Shown one piece after another: positions 8,741 through 18,800 of a stretch of DNA of 41,802 bases (position 1 is the first letter of the stretch; each line of letters opens with the position of its first letter). A program made the position numbers and the translations under genes. Source of the stretch: an uncultured Holophagaceae bacterium (GTDB taxonomy: Bacteria; Acidobacteriota; Holophagae; Holophagales; Holophagaceae); the NCBI GenBank assembly GCA_903927605.1, contig CAIYNT010000260.1, positions 1 to 41,802 on the forward strand, in the 5' to 3' direction. The notes below the pieces were generated by a model. It worked only from the letters and a program-made list of their open reading frames with translations. It was not told where the DNA came from and did not search any database.

Positions 8741-9097
8741 ATGGTTGCGAGGCCCATCAAGCGCATCGAACCGGCGGCGACGCCGGCAGATTTCCGCGCC
8801 GTGGTGCTGGCCGTGGTGGCCCGTATTCCGAAAGGGAAGCTGGCCTCCTATGGCCAGGTGGCGGCCCTGGCGGGCTTCCCGCAACGGCCCCGGCAGGTGG
8901 GCATGGTGCTCTCCGGGCTGCCGGAAGGCACGAAGCTGCCCTGGCATCGCGTGGTCAATACCCGGGGCTACGTGCCCAGCCGCGGCCGCTGGTGGGGCGC
9001 CTTTGAGCAGATCGGACGGCTGCGCGATGAAGGCATCGAGGTGGATGATCTGGGCAACCTGGATCTCGAGGCCCATCGATGGGCGCCTCGGTCCTGA
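8741..9097 (+). CDS. Alkyltransferase-like (ATL) protein, MGMT family without the acceptor cysteine
   Basis: The 118-residue protein is the DNA-binding domain of O6-alkylguanine-DNA alkyltransferases. It has the helix-turn-helix region ASYGQVAALAG and the arginine-finger stretch RPRQVG. The active site is LPWHRVVN (W68-H69-R70-V71), where true MGMT enzymes have PCHRV. Replacement of the alkyl-accepting Cys by Trp defines ATL proteins, which bind O6-alkylguanine, flip it out and flag it to nucleotide excision repair without removing the alkyl group. It sits between the DUF2203 gene (11 bases upstream) and purS (41 bases downstream) on the same strand. Confidence 0.88.
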   Translation: MVARPIKRIEPAATPADFRAVVLAVVARIPKGKLASYGQVAALAGFPQRPRQVGMVLSGLPEGTKLPWHRVVNTRGYVPSRGRWWGAFEQIGRLRDEGIEVDDLGNLDLEAHRWAPRS

Positions 9098-9138
9098 GGC
9101 CGGTGTCCATCAGGTACACTGATCCTTCGGAGGGCCCC

Positions 9139-9374
9139 ATGAAAGTGCGCGTGTCAGTGCAGTTGAAGCCCGGGATCCTGGATCCCCAGGGCAAGGCGGT
9201 GGAACAGGGTCTTCATGGATTCGGTTTCGAAGTGGATCACGTCCGCATTGGCCGCCTGATCGAGATGGACGTGCCTGGAACGGATGTCACCGAAGTGAAG
9301 GCCAAGGCCCTCGCCATGTGCGAGAAGCTGCTGGTCAATCCCGTGATGGAGAAGGCCTCCATCGAGGTGCTTTG

Positions 9375-9375
<1 letters not shown>
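9139..9375 (+). CDS. purS: Phosphoribosylformylglycinamidine synthase subunit PurS
   Basis: The 78-residue product (VRVSVQLKPGILDPQGKAV..) is typical of PurS, the small subunit that bridges PurL and PurQ in the FGAM synthase of organisms with a short PurL. The start at 9139 is set by GGAGGGCCCC directly upstream. The stop overlaps the purQ start (TGATG at 9373-9377), so expression is coupled. The cognate short purL lies on the other strand at 27037-29361. Confidence 0.95.
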
Positions 9376-10073
<698 letters not shown>

Positions 10074-10144
10074 TCGGAATCATAAAACCCGAGTCTGTGA
10101 AATTTTCATGTCCTTGGGATGATTTTCCTGTCATCCTTCCCGGA

Positions 10145-10169
10145 ATGCCTCAGGTAGGCATCTCTTTTT
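10145..10169 (+). terminator. Rho-independent terminator after purQ
   Basis: ATGCCT / AGGCAT (10145-10150 with 10156-10161) closes a CAGGT loop and is followed by a CTCTTTTTA tract. A second small dyad, GGATGA / TCATCC (10117-10136), lies just upstream. Together they end the purSQ transcript 11 bases before the next start. Confidence 0.65.
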
Positions 10170-10180
10170 ATTCCTGAGCC

Positions 10181-11038
10181 ATGAGCGATCCTGAAACTAA
10201 AAACCTCCTCACCTACACCAGCGGACCCCTCCGTTTGGCCGTGCTGAAGCGCGACCCCGTACCGGCGAAGATTCTCCCGGCCCGGGAGGCTTGGACTCTG
10301 CTTCAACCGACCCATGCGGTCCGGGTCTGCACGGGCGAAGATCGCGAGGAGGGCGTCATCCGCTCCGGCGACCTGGCCCTGCTGCTGCCGGGATTTGGAC
10401 ACACCCTGAAGCGCCATCACGCCAACACCCCCTTCGGCTTCACGGCGCTGTTCATGGAGGGCCCCTTCCCCGAGCCGCTGCTGTCCTCCCTGCAGCACCC
10501 ACCACGCAAGTGGCAGGAATCCAGTTTTGCCGTGCTGCGCAGCCTCAGCCTCAAGCAGCTGTTCAGCATCTTCACCCAGGAACTGGCCAATCCCGACGGC
10601 GTGCAGCTCATGACCCGCGAGCTGTTCCTCATCCTGCTGGGTGCCGAGCTGTCCCGCCTGACAGAGAAGGAGGACCGGGGCCGCTTCCCTTATCGCTTGA
10701 ACCGCTCCACCCTGCAGCTGGTGCTGGATCACATGGAGGTCCACTTGGGCGCCAAGAACAGCGTGCCCGAGCTGGCCACCATGGCCCGCTGCACGCCGGA
10801 TCACTTCATCCGCCTCTTCCGCGAGGCCACCAGCACCACCCCCCATCAGTACCTCATCGAACGGCGCCTGCAGCGCGCTGTGACTCTGCTGGCCAATGGC
10901 GAGCGGCCCAGCGACGTGGCCAAGATCCTCGGCTTCTACGACGCCAGCGCCTTCACCCGCGCCTTCAAACGCCGCTTCGGCGTACCTCCCAGCGAATATG
11001 CGCAGGAAGCTTACGAGCGGCAGTTCCCGAAGAAGTAG
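10181..11038 (+). CDS. AraC-family transcriptional regulator
   Basis: The 285-residue protein has an N-terminal cupin-like sensing region (about 1-180) and a C-terminal AraC/XylS DNA-binding domain (about 185-280). Both helix-turn-helices are visible: VPELATMARCTPDHFIRLFR and the second one, DVAKILGFYDASAFTRAFKR, followed by FGVPPSEY. The ligand and targets are unknown. The gene starts just after the purQ terminator and ends at a bidirectional terminator, so it is probably its own transcription unit. Confidence 0.9.
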   Translation: MSDPETKNLLTYTSGPLRLAVLKRDPVPAKILPAREAWTLLQPTHAVRVCTGEDREEGVIRSGDLALLLPGFGHTLKRHHANTPFGFTALFMEGPFPEPLLSSLQHPPRKWQESSFAVLRSLSLKQLFSIFTQELANPDGVQLMTRELFLILLGAELSRLTEKEDRGRFPYRLNRSTLQLVLDHMEVHLGAKNSVPELATMARCTPDHFIRLFREATSTTPHQYLIERRLQRAVTLLANGERPSDVAKILGFYDASAFTRAFKRRFGVPPSEYAQEAYERQFPKK

Positions 11039-11051
11039 GGCGAAACCCATA

Positions 11052-11087
11052 CTCCAAAAAGGGCGCCTTTTGGCGCCCTTTTTGGAG
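11052..11087. terminator. Strong bidirectional terminator
   Basis: This is a perfect 16-bp stem (CTCCAAAAAGGGCGCC, 11052-11067, with its complement 11072-11087) around a TTTT loop. The A tract on one side and the T tract on the other let it end both the AraC transcript and the convergent gene that ends at 11102. Confidence 0.9.
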
Positions 11088-11101
11088 GTGGAAAAAATCT
11101 A

Positions 11102-11455
11102 TTAAGCGACTTTCTCCGTTATTACCTTGGTCTTGGCAGCGCCCTTTTCGGCGCCTTTCTTGGTCTTGCCCTTGGCCTTGTCCGTACCGGCCTTGGCGGC
11201 ACCCTCGCCCTTGGCGGTGGCAGCCTTCACCTTATCGCCAGCCATGGGGACGCCTCCTGCCTTGGCATCCACCTTGGTCTTGGCTTCCGTGGCCTTCCCG
11301 TCAGCCTTGGCTTTGGTCTGATCAGCCTTTTCGTCAGCCTTGGCCTTGCCCTTGTCGACGGCCGCGTCGGCTTGGCTCTTCAAGTCGGCCTTGGAGGGGA
11401 TCTGGGCCGGGAGCATCAAGGCGGCACCCAGCATCAGGGGAAGAAGCAGTTTCAT
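11102..11455 (-). CDS. Lys/Ala-rich exported protein
   Basis: The 117-residue product starts with a signal peptide (MKLLLPLMLGAALMLPAQ). The remainder is almost entirely Lys, Ala, Asp, Glu, Gly and Thr in repeated DKAKAKADEKAD-like segments, resembling histone H1-like or late-embryogenesis-like low-complexity proteins. The mature protein should be very basic, extended or weakly helical, and possibly bound to acidic envelope polymers; that role is inference. The ATG at 11455 is chosen because the signal peptide begins there and a GGAG lies upstream. Confidence 0.75.
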   Translation of the reverse strand: MKLLLPLMLGAALMLPAQIPSKADLKSQADAAVDKGKAKADEKADQTKAKADGKATEAKTKVDAKAGGVPMAGDKVKAATAKGEGAAKAGTDKAKGKTKKGAEKGAAKTKVITEKVA

Positions 11456-11489
11456 GGGAAGCTCCGGGAAAGATGGGATGAGACCGGAC

Positions 11490-11603
11490 CGCGGATCCTC
11501 GCTTCGGAGGCTGTTCCGCGATCCGGCGGTCTTGTGGCATGACCTCCGCACCGGATCCTCGCTTCACAGCCTGCCCCGCAGGCTGTTCCGCGATCCGGCG
11601 GTC
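11490..11603. repeat. Pair of REP-like palindromic repeats
   Basis: Two related units lie in tandem between two small exported-protein genes. Each starts CGGATCCTCGCTTC (11492-11505; 11552-11565) and ends with an identical 23-bp block (11509-11531; 11581-11603) containing CGATCCGGCGGTC. Within each unit CGGATC pairs with GATCCG. The second unit also holds an inner 7-bp hairpin AGCCTGC/GCAGGCT (11568-11584). The arrangement resembles REP/BIME elements or a pair of tandem terminators. Confidence 0.7.
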
Positions 11604-11605
11604 GG

Positions 11606-11908
11606 TCAGGGCTTGCACTCCTTGCAGGGCTTGTAGCCGGCCTTGGCGGCCTCAGCGGCGGAGGCGAAGGTGGTCTTGTTGGCATCCTTCATTTTCGCGA
11701 CGGCTTTGCAATCGGCGCGGTGGTAGATCTTGGAGTTCTTGTTGGCCACGATGGCACCCGTGGTGGCAGCTGGGGCGGCCTTCACCGCGGGGGCTGGCGC
11801 GGGCTTGGCTGCAGGGGCCGGAGCAGCGGGCTTGGCCGCTGGCGCTGGGGTCTGAGCGACCACCGCTACGGCAGCCGTGAGGAGGAGGGCAAGCAGGGCT
11901 CGATTCAT
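11606..11908 (-). CDS. Exported protein with C-terminal Ada-like metal-binding motif
   Basis: The 100-residue protein has a signal peptide (MNRALLALLLTAAVAVVA), an Ala/Pro/Lys-rich linker to about residue 50, and a compact domain IYHRADCKAV...AGYKPCKECKP. The spacing HxxxC...CxxC resembles the zinc-binding Ada/methylphosphotriester-type module found at the ends of exported nucleases and other envelope proteins. Without a catalytic domain it may only bind metal or nucleic acid. The start at 11908 has AGGAGATTCC upstream. Confidence 0.75.
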   Translation of the reverse strand: MNRALLALLLTAAVAVVAQTPAPAAKPAAPAPAAKPAPAPAVKAAPAATTGAIVANKNSKIYHRADCKAVAKMKDANKTTFASAAEAAKAGYKPCKECKP

Positions 11909-11957
11909 GGAATCTCCTGTGGAGCGGTGCTAAGGGTTTGAGAAATCGCCGTTGCTG

Positions 11958-12016
11958 TCATCGGGGAACCGAAGCGGTCAAGGCGAAGGAAGGGGGGCTA
12001 CGACGTAGTGTAGCCT
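11958..12016 (-). pseudogene. Stranded original 3' end of the amidase gene
   Basis: Read on the minus strand from the repeat at 12016, this segment continues the amidase frame as ATLRRSPPSFALTASVPR and stops at TGA (11958-11960). A YEQAT..RR.PP ending is usual for this amidase family. The intact gene lies at 24287-25897 beyond the island. The segment is therefore the piece cut off from the amidase when the island inserted. It has no start of its own. Confidence 0.8.
11994..12016. repeat. Left copy of 23-bp direct repeat (island junction)
   Basis: This copy is identical over 23 bp to 24323-24345. Its core GGCTACGACGTAGTGTAGCC is an inverted repeat (GGCTAC/GTAGCC) around the 8-base spacer GACGTAGT. 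It originates from the 3' end of the amidase gene. Confidence 0.9.
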
Positions 12017-12031
12017 CTGGAGTTTGGACAT
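12010..12031 (+). repeat. Left terminal inverted repeat of the island
   Basis: It begins GTAGCCT and continues CTGGAGTTTGGACAT. It matches the reverse complement of 24309-24330 at 21 of 22 positions. It lies 45 bases beyond the stop codon of the helicase gene. Confidence 0.88.
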
Positions 12032-12076
12032 TCCCCTGTTTACTTCTTTGATTTCTGTTAGTTAGGTTTGCCCTGG

Positions 12077-15000
12077 CTACTTCACCGGAACCAGGGCCAC
12101 GCCAAGCTTGAACTCATCTACGGCCGGCGCCTCGGACTCATCCGCCGCATCCTGTTGGGTCCCCCGGCTCACCAACTCGAACTTAGCCAGCCACTCGTCC
12201 CAGGTCTGGTGCCAGACCTCGATGTCGTTAGCGGGGAAGGCCTTGATCTTCAGGATGGGCAGGCGGTATTTCTTGGCTTCGTCACCCCGAAGGACGCTCC
12301 AGCGGTGGAGCCTGTCTCGCAAGAGTTCGCCGAAATCGGCGCTCAGCACTCCCGAATCTAGGGCACGTCCCACCAGGTCAACCCACTTCTTCCAGTTGGT
12401 GTTCTTGGCGGGCCTCTTGCGCCCCGCCGAACTGCCCGGAGTGGCCGGATCGTCCAAAGCCTCGACAATTTGCCGCCAGCGGTCAGAACCCCACTTGACG
12501 GTCGCTGCCCCAGGTTTGGGGGCGATGAGCTTGAGGGCATCTGCTTCAAGCAGCCTGACGTGGTCCCTGGGGGACAGCATCAAGCGCGGCGCATACACAA
12601 TGCCGGTGACATTCCTCCCATCCACCATCACGGCCCCTGGAATCGAGCCAAAGGGAGCCCCCTCCCAAGCGGCCCGCTGATTCAGGCGCATGCTGCGGAT
12701 CTGACCGAAACGCTCGGGATTGGTTTCCCGAAGCAGCCGAAGGCGACGGACCATGTTCGTCCGGCTGAAGTCGTGATCATCAGGGTCGGCCACGTCCAGC
12801 CCTTCGGAGTCCTCAAGGAGAATCCGCTTCAAGGCCCGGTCGTTCAGGGTTTCATCCTCGCGGACGACCTTGTTGTCCTCGCCGATGTGCTTGTGGATCT
12901 GCTGCATCCGGCGGTGAACGAGGGCCTCCAGGCTCAGTTGCTCCTCGATGTGCTCGTCCACCAGGAAGTTGATCTGGAGGATGTTCTCGTTCTCGCTCTT
13001 GAGGCGATCAACCCGGCCGACTCGCTGGATCAGGGTGTGTGGGGCCCAGGGGAGGTCGTAGTTCACGACGACATTGGCCTCCTGGAGGTTGCAGCCCTCA
13101 CTGAGTTTGTCCGTGGCGAGCAGGATGTCCACCCGGCCGCCAGCATGGGCCACCTGGCCCGCGCTCCATGGCTCCGGCATGGTTGAGGGGCTAAACCGGC
13201 CCTTGGCCTTCACGATGTCGACTTCCGGGGTTAGGGCTAGGAAGCGGTGCTTCCGGTCTGGCTTCAGATGGGCTTCCAGCACCCCTTCCAAGTAAGTGAC
13301 CGTGTCGGCGTATTGAGTGAAGATCAGCACCTTGGCTTGGTCCAAGGCGGGCTGGCCGAGTTTGCCTGAAAGCTCCGAGAGCACCCCGGGCTTGAGTCCG
13401 CCCAAGGCCCCGTTCAGGATTCCCAACAAAGCGCGGACCTTCGGGTCCCACTCGGCGGCAACCCCCGGATCCGAGGGGTGGAACTGGGCCACGTCCTCGA
13501 TCATCTCGTCGATCAGGCCCAGGTCTGACTTGAGGAGGGCCTTCAATCGCGGGACGTTGAAGTGCGACGAGGGCTTCAGCCGGGTGAACCCCGGGAACAG
13601 CTCGTCGTCCTGTATCGCCTGAAGGAAATCCTTCAACTCTTTGGCCGTAGGAAGAGGGATCTCGGGTTGGTCGGCGGCCACAATCATGAACTCGACCCGC
13701 TGCCGCATTCGTTGCAGGGTCTGGTGCAGGGCAAAGGGAGAGCTATCCAGCCGTTTGAAGAGCAGGCTCCGCATGGCGCCGCGCAAGCGGTTGCCGAGGT
13801 CCCTGGTCGAATACCAGGCCAGGTCCTCGTCGGTGGCCCCAGCCTTACGCAGGGCCGCTACATTGATCGACCCGTCTGGCAGCCGGTGCAGGCACTGCAG
13901 CAGGTCGTAGGTGGCAAAAGTCAGGGAAACCCCAGGTTCCGGCTCCGCCTGGCGGTGGCCAAGGCGCTCCAGGAACCGCTCATACATCGCGGGGTCCTCG
14001 CTGAAGAAGCCAACGCTGAGGGTCTTGAGCTGACGGCTGGGAAAGTAGAGGCGCCGGTCGGCACCAAGCCCCACATAGGACCGGGCCGTAACCGGGTCCT
14101 TCCGGGCCACGTTCCCACGCGTCCGGCGCACCAGGAAGGCATTCCTGACGGCTTCCGCCACCCGTTCAGCCTCCAGATCATCGGCCGGAGTCCCAACCGG
14201 GATTGCCACCCGGGGTTCGCTGGCCTCGACTTCTTGGCCCTCTTCATCCTGGGCAAGCTCGTCCAGGGTCGCCATGATGGCCCCCGGTGGGGTGACCACA
14301 GTGGAGGACGCCGAGGGCTCCGAAGCCTCCTTTAGGAGATTCAGGGCCTCGTCCCACTCCACCTCGCTGCCAGGGATCCACCGCTCCTTCCAGAACAGTT
14401 CCACTTGCCGGAAGAGGTCTTCCACTTCTTTGGCGATGGGGGTCGCGGTGCAGAAGATCACGCCCCCGCCGGCCGGGGCCTGGGGACTAAGAGTCTTGGC
14501 CCGTCCCTGCATGTTCTCGATAGCCCGCTGGAGGTTCTGGTAGTTCTTGGAGGAAGTGTTCCGCATCCGGTGGCTCTCATCCACCAGGATCAATTCGGCC
14601 GCCGCGAGCAGGCTGCCCTCCCAGTTCCCGTGGTCCTCAAAGAGTGTGTCTGTGGGGGCCTCAGTGCCCTCCTCCATGGCATCCTCGATGTCTCGAAGGG
14701 TGGCGTGCGTGCCGAGCATGTCGATGCTGACCACCCGGCGCTTCACCGCCCCAGGCTCCTGGAAGACCTGGAAACGCCTTAGCGCGGCCTCCCAGTCGGC
14801 CACAACGGCCTTGGGGCAGAAGACCAGCATCTGCCGCAGGCCATGCCTCCGGGCCAGGGTCTTCATCAGTTTGGCACCCATGTAGGTCTTGCCGAGGCCT
14901 ACGACGTGGGCCAGCATCACCCCGCCATACTGCTCGATGCGCTGCCGGGCCTCCGCGATGCTCTCAAGCTGAAAATCAGCCAGTTCTGGCTCATTCACGA

Positions 15001-15784
15001 GCTGCTCGGCGGGCTCTGTGTCGAGTTCGGCCTCCACCAGCAGGTATTGCATCCTTAGGAACAAGTCCTCGAGGCTGGGCTGGTGCATGGGCCAATGCTG
15101 TCGGGTTTCGTCCAGGAGGGCCGCGTTGACTGGCACCGCCTTGATCCAGAGCTTCTCGAACCAGGCCGCCATGGCCTTGAGGTCAGGACAACTGCCTGAG
15201 CCGAGGCCCAGCTCCAGGTTCCTCGTTAAGCCTTGGGCGGTCAGATTCGCACTTCCAGCCAGGGCGAACCCGCTGCCGTCGTAGTCCTCACGCAGTCCGT
15301 CACCCTCGGCGGGCTTCTCGTCCGTGAAGAGGAAGGCCTTGGCGTGCAGAACGGCATCAGGAATGACTCTCAGCTCCAGCCCCATGAACCCGTTGGAGCC
15401 CGGGATCATCAACTCATGCAACAGGTCGAGGAAGGTCTTGGTTTCGTCCTCATCGGCCTCGGGAGAAAAGGCCTTGGAATCGGCCAGTTCTCGGGCGACC
15501 CCCATGGCCTCGTCCTCAGCAGCGTTGCGACGTTCCGCCATGTTCATGGCCACCCAAGTATGGGTGCTCTTGTCGGTGGAGCGGCCCATCATCAGGCGGA
15601 GGTTCTCGACGCCGTCTGCCCGCCTGCCCTCGGCAATTCGCCGGAGGATAGGCAACAGTTCTCTCAGACCAGAGAGGTAGACATAGCCTGCAGCAAAGGC
15701 CATGTGCTTGTGGACTTCCTTAGTGCCACGGCTGTTAAGGACATCTCGGAAGGTGTGGCCTTGGTTGTCGACGAGATTTGACAT
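12077..15784 (-). CDS. PLD-nuclease/SNF2-type helicase fusion of a presumptive restriction system
   Basis: The 1235-residue protein joins two modules. Residues about 25-230 are a phospholipase-D-like (HKD) nuclease domain, with H147-A-K149 and GSANLT at 177-182. Residues about 265-950 are an SF2/SNF2 helicase: Walker A GLGKT (296-300), DESH (402-405), CTATP (445-449), the motif V region TDKLSEGCNLQ, and the motif VI arginine finger QRVGRVDR (920-927). The C-terminal 280 residues are unassigned. PLD folds supply the nuclease in BfiI-type restriction enzymes, so this protein is likely the translocating restriction effector. It follows the methyltransferase gene by 61 bases on the same strand. 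A type I HsdR would instead carry a PD-(D/E)xK domain, which I do not see. Confidence 0.9.
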   Translation of the reverse strand: MSNLVDNQGHTFRDVLNSRGTKEVHKHMAFAAGYVYLSGLRELLPILRRIAEGRRADGVENLRLMMGRSTDKSTHTWVAMNMAERRNAAEDEAMGVARELADSKAFSPEADEDETKTFLDLLHELMIPGSNGFMGLELRVIPDAVLHAKAFLFTDEKPAEGDGLREDYDGSGFALAGSANLTAQGLTRNLELGLGSGSCPDLKAMAAWFEKLWIKAVPVNAALLDETRQHWPMHQPSLEDLFLRMQYLLVEAELDTEPAEQLVNEPELADFQLESIAEARQRIEQYGGVMLAHVVGLGKTYMGAKLMKTLARRHGLRQMLVFCPKAVVADWEAALRRFQVFQEPGAVKRRVVSIDMLGTHATLRDIEDAMEEGTEAPTDTLFEDHGNWEGSLLAAAELILVDESHRMRNTSSKNYQNLQRAIENMQGRAKTLSPQAPAGGGVIFCTATPIAKEVEDLFRQVELFWKERWIPGSEVEWDEALNLLKEASEPSASSTVVTPPGAIMATLDELAQDEEGQEVEASEPRVAIPVGTPADDLEAERVAEAVRNAFLVRRTRGNVARKDPVTARSYVGLGADRRLYFPSRQLKTLSVGFFSEDPAMYERFLERLGHRQAEPEPGVSLTFATYDLLQCLHRLPDGSINVAALRKAGATDEDLAWYSTRDLGNRLRGAMRSLLFKRLDSSPFALHQTLQRMRQRVEFMIVAADQPEIPLPTAKELKDFLQAIQDDELFPGFTRLKPSSHFNVPRLKALLKSDLGLIDEMIEDVAQFHPSDPGVAAEWDPKVRALLGILNGALGGLKPGVLSELSGKLGQPALDQAKVLIFTQYADTVTYLEGVLEAHLKPDRKHRFLALTPEVDIVKAKGRFSPSTMPEPWSAGQVAHAGGRVDILLATDKLSEGCNLQEANVVVNYDLPWAPHTLIQRVGRVDRLKSENENILQINFLVDEHIEEQLSLEALVHRRMQQIHKHIGEDNKVVREDETLNDRALKRILLEDSEGLDVADPDDHDFSRTNMVRRLRLLRETNPERFGQIRSMRLNQRAAWEGAPFGSIPGAVMVDGRNVTGIVYAPRLMLSPRDHVRLLEADALKLIAPKPGAATVKWGSDRWRQIVEALDDPATPGSSAGRKRPAKNTNWKKWVDLVGRALDSGVLSADFGELLRDRLHRWSVLRGDEAKKYRLPILKIKAFPANDIEVWHQTWDEWLAKFELVSRGTQQDAADESEAPAVDEFKLGVALVPVK

Positions 15785-15845
15785 CAGCGACCCCAGCCTG
15801 CGATGGCCCGAGGGAAGGCCTGATTACTGTTGTCCAGGCAACTCA

Positions 15846-18800
15846 TCAGGCCTCCTCGAGAAGGTCATCATCGTCCTCGCCCTCAACCCCGAAGCGGCCT
15901 CGGCGTTCGAGCACGGCGACATTTATCGTGTCGCGTTCGGCGCGCGTCAAACCATAGATCTCATACACGAGATTGTTGGCCCTTTCCTCCAAGGCCTCTT
16001 GTTGGTCTGGCGTGGCTTCCAGAAGTGCATCAACGATCAACTCGAGTTGCCCTTGTTGACTCCTAGATGGGGCAACGATAGGGAGCCTACGAGTCTGATT
16101 ATCAAAAACTTGCATGAATCCGCCCCGCAGGCTGTCTGTAAGGCGGCTCAGTACAAACTCGATCACGAATGAGTTGAGGACAGCGAGAAGCCATTTCGGG
16201 AGGACACCAAAATAGACACCATCCCCGTGCATGCCACCTTGGGTATCCCAGGAGAACCGGACGGTCTGTGTGATCTTTGGCCAGATAATCTTTGGCTTTG
16301 AGAATTCCTTCCAATAAGCCATGTCATCTTGCATTTCAAACCACTTATACAAGCCGGGTTTTCGATAGTGCTCCCGCTTTTTTCCCTTCCATGAAGGATC
16401 GTAAGGGGTAAGTCCCTTCATGGTTGCGGTCGGCTCTTTGAACTGTTCCAAGTAGGTTTTGATGGCTGGGTATTGCTCAATATCAATGCCCCGGCGCGTA
16501 AAAATCACAAAAAGGCCTGGACGCACAGGAGACCATCGCTTCACGTCTTTGCCCCGCAACCATGGCTGGATGATTTCCTTGCTCTTCGGGTCCTTCCGAA
16601 TCAGTTCCCGCCTAGTCTCTCCATCAATCACAAAAGCCTTGTTAAGGCCTGTCTTGACACCATAGAACATCCGGCCTGCAGCAAAGGTTCCGAGAGGCTG
16701 TGAGCCAGGAAGTGTCAGAAGTTTTGAGAACAAACCAAGCACCGAGGTACTTTCGAGCACCCAACCATCCGGCTTGAAGAAGCTCGGGTCGAAGTCGTGG
16801 ACCCCTTCCCTGGCGATAAACCCAGGCAGATCATCCAGTGCGTCACGAACGGAAGAGATATTCACCGTCTGGTTCGTGGTCTGTTGAATGTGGCGCTGGA
16901 TAGGGTAGTTCAAATCCGCCACGGTTGCATTCTCTGGTGCTCCGTCCTTTTGAGCGATAAACAAGGCCGGGTAGGCCGCCACCTCGAAAACGGGGAGGTC
17001 TCCAAAGTCCACCACCTGACGAATGGCGAAGGCCTTGGGGAAGCGTGCCCGAAGATTCGCCCCGTAGGCGGCCCGCATGTACTTGTTGCTCGTGATGTAA
17101 CCGAGATGCCCTTGGGGCTTCAGGATCTGGTGCCCACGCTCCATGAAGTAGGTGAGCAGATCGGCCGTCCCACAGGCGACCATGGGGAAAGCGTGCAGGT
17201 AGGCTTCCTGGTCAATGGCATCCAAGGATTCCTGGCGCACATAGGGCGGGTTCCCCACCACCACATCGAAACCGCCGTTCTCGAACACCTCGGGGAAGGC
17301 CAGCTTCCAGAGGAAGGGCTTCTTCAGGTAGCCATCCTTCTCGAGTTGGTCGAGACAGTCCTGGAGCCACTTCTCCTCGGCCTTCACCTGCTCAAGAGCC
17401 TTCTTGAGCTTGGTGGCTTCCCGGCCAGCGGCCCACTTGAGCTGCCCCGCTAGGGTTGCCCGATTGGAGGCCAGTTCTTCCCGTACCGCATCCAGTTCGG
17501 CCTGGTGGGCGAGTTGGCTGTGATGGATGATCTTCTTCCGAAGCCCCCGCCGGACTTCCGGGTTGGCCTCCTCGGCGAAGGCGGCCTTGTGCTGCTTGGT
17601 GATCTCGGCCTCGCGGTGGGCCAGCTCCAAGTTCGCGGTGCGGGCGGCCCAGGCCTGCTTCAGCTCGCCCCCCAAGGAATCAGGGAAGGTCTCCTCTCCC
17701 AACCTGTCCACCAGGCTATCCCCACACATGATACGGAAATCGAGGCTGGGGAGGGGCTCGTCGTCCTTGGCATCAATGACCAGGGAGAGCCAGAGGCGCA
17801 GGCGGCAGATCTCTACGGCCTCCTTGTTCAGGTCCACGCCATAGAGGTTCCGGGTGATGATGTTGCGCTTCCACTCGGCGGTCCGAGTGCCGCTCTGGTC
17901 CACATGAACGCCCTCGACCTCGGCCAAGCCCGCCCTTAGGAGGAGCAGTTCCTGCATCATTCCGATGAGGAAGGCGCCGCTGCCCACGGCAGGATCGCAA
18001 GTCCTCACCGCGCTCAGGGCATCCTCAATGACCCTTACCTTGGCCTTGGGGAGCCTTTCGGACATCTGATAGGTGGGGTCCGCCGCCTTCTGGCGCAGTT
18101 CCCCCCACAACTGGGTGGCTTCCCCTGTGGCCTCGCTCAGGTGGGCATCCAGGGTTTCCCGGCAGAGGTACTGCACGATGACTCGCGGCGTGTAGTAGGA
18201 ACCGGTAATCTTGCGGCGGCTCTTGCCAACACCCTTTTCGAGGGCATCTTCCAGATCGGTGCCGCTCTGCTCGGCCTCTTCCATGGCCAGCACCAGGGTC
18301 TCGAAGACCCGCCCCAGCATTTCGGGATCAATCGCCACGCGCTGGTCCAGGGGGGAGCTTTCCTCCAGCGTGAAGGTGTGCTGGTAGAGGAAAGTCCGGA
18401 AGGTTTGGAGCTTAGCCGGGTCCAGAACTAGGGCCCCGATGCCAAGGGTGTCGGGGTCAAACAGGCCGCCGTTGAGGTAAGGCACATCGGGGAGGCCCTT
18501 TGGGCGATGCCCCCGGGGAAGGGCCAGGGCCATGAAGAGGGGCTCAAGGACCTCCTTGTAGGCGTCCTTTACTTTCTTGAGGTCCTGCCTCAACAGCCAG
18601 TGGGAGTCGCCCAGGATCCAGCCCTTGGCTTCCAGGAAGCGCAGGAACAGAAGGCGCATGAGCAGTTCAAGGGCGTGTCCCCGTGCCTGCACGGCGGGGA
18701 CCTTTTTGGTCCGAGCCTGGGCGAGCAGGGGTGACAGCAGATCCTCTCGGAACCGACGGTTCAGTTCCTGGAAGAACCCCTCGTTCAGGGCCTGGACATC

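Noticed and set aside
12470..14335. Two plus-strand frames of 240-260 codons opposite the helicase
   Set aside because: The helicase motifs on the minus strand are unambiguous; these frames have no recognisable domain.
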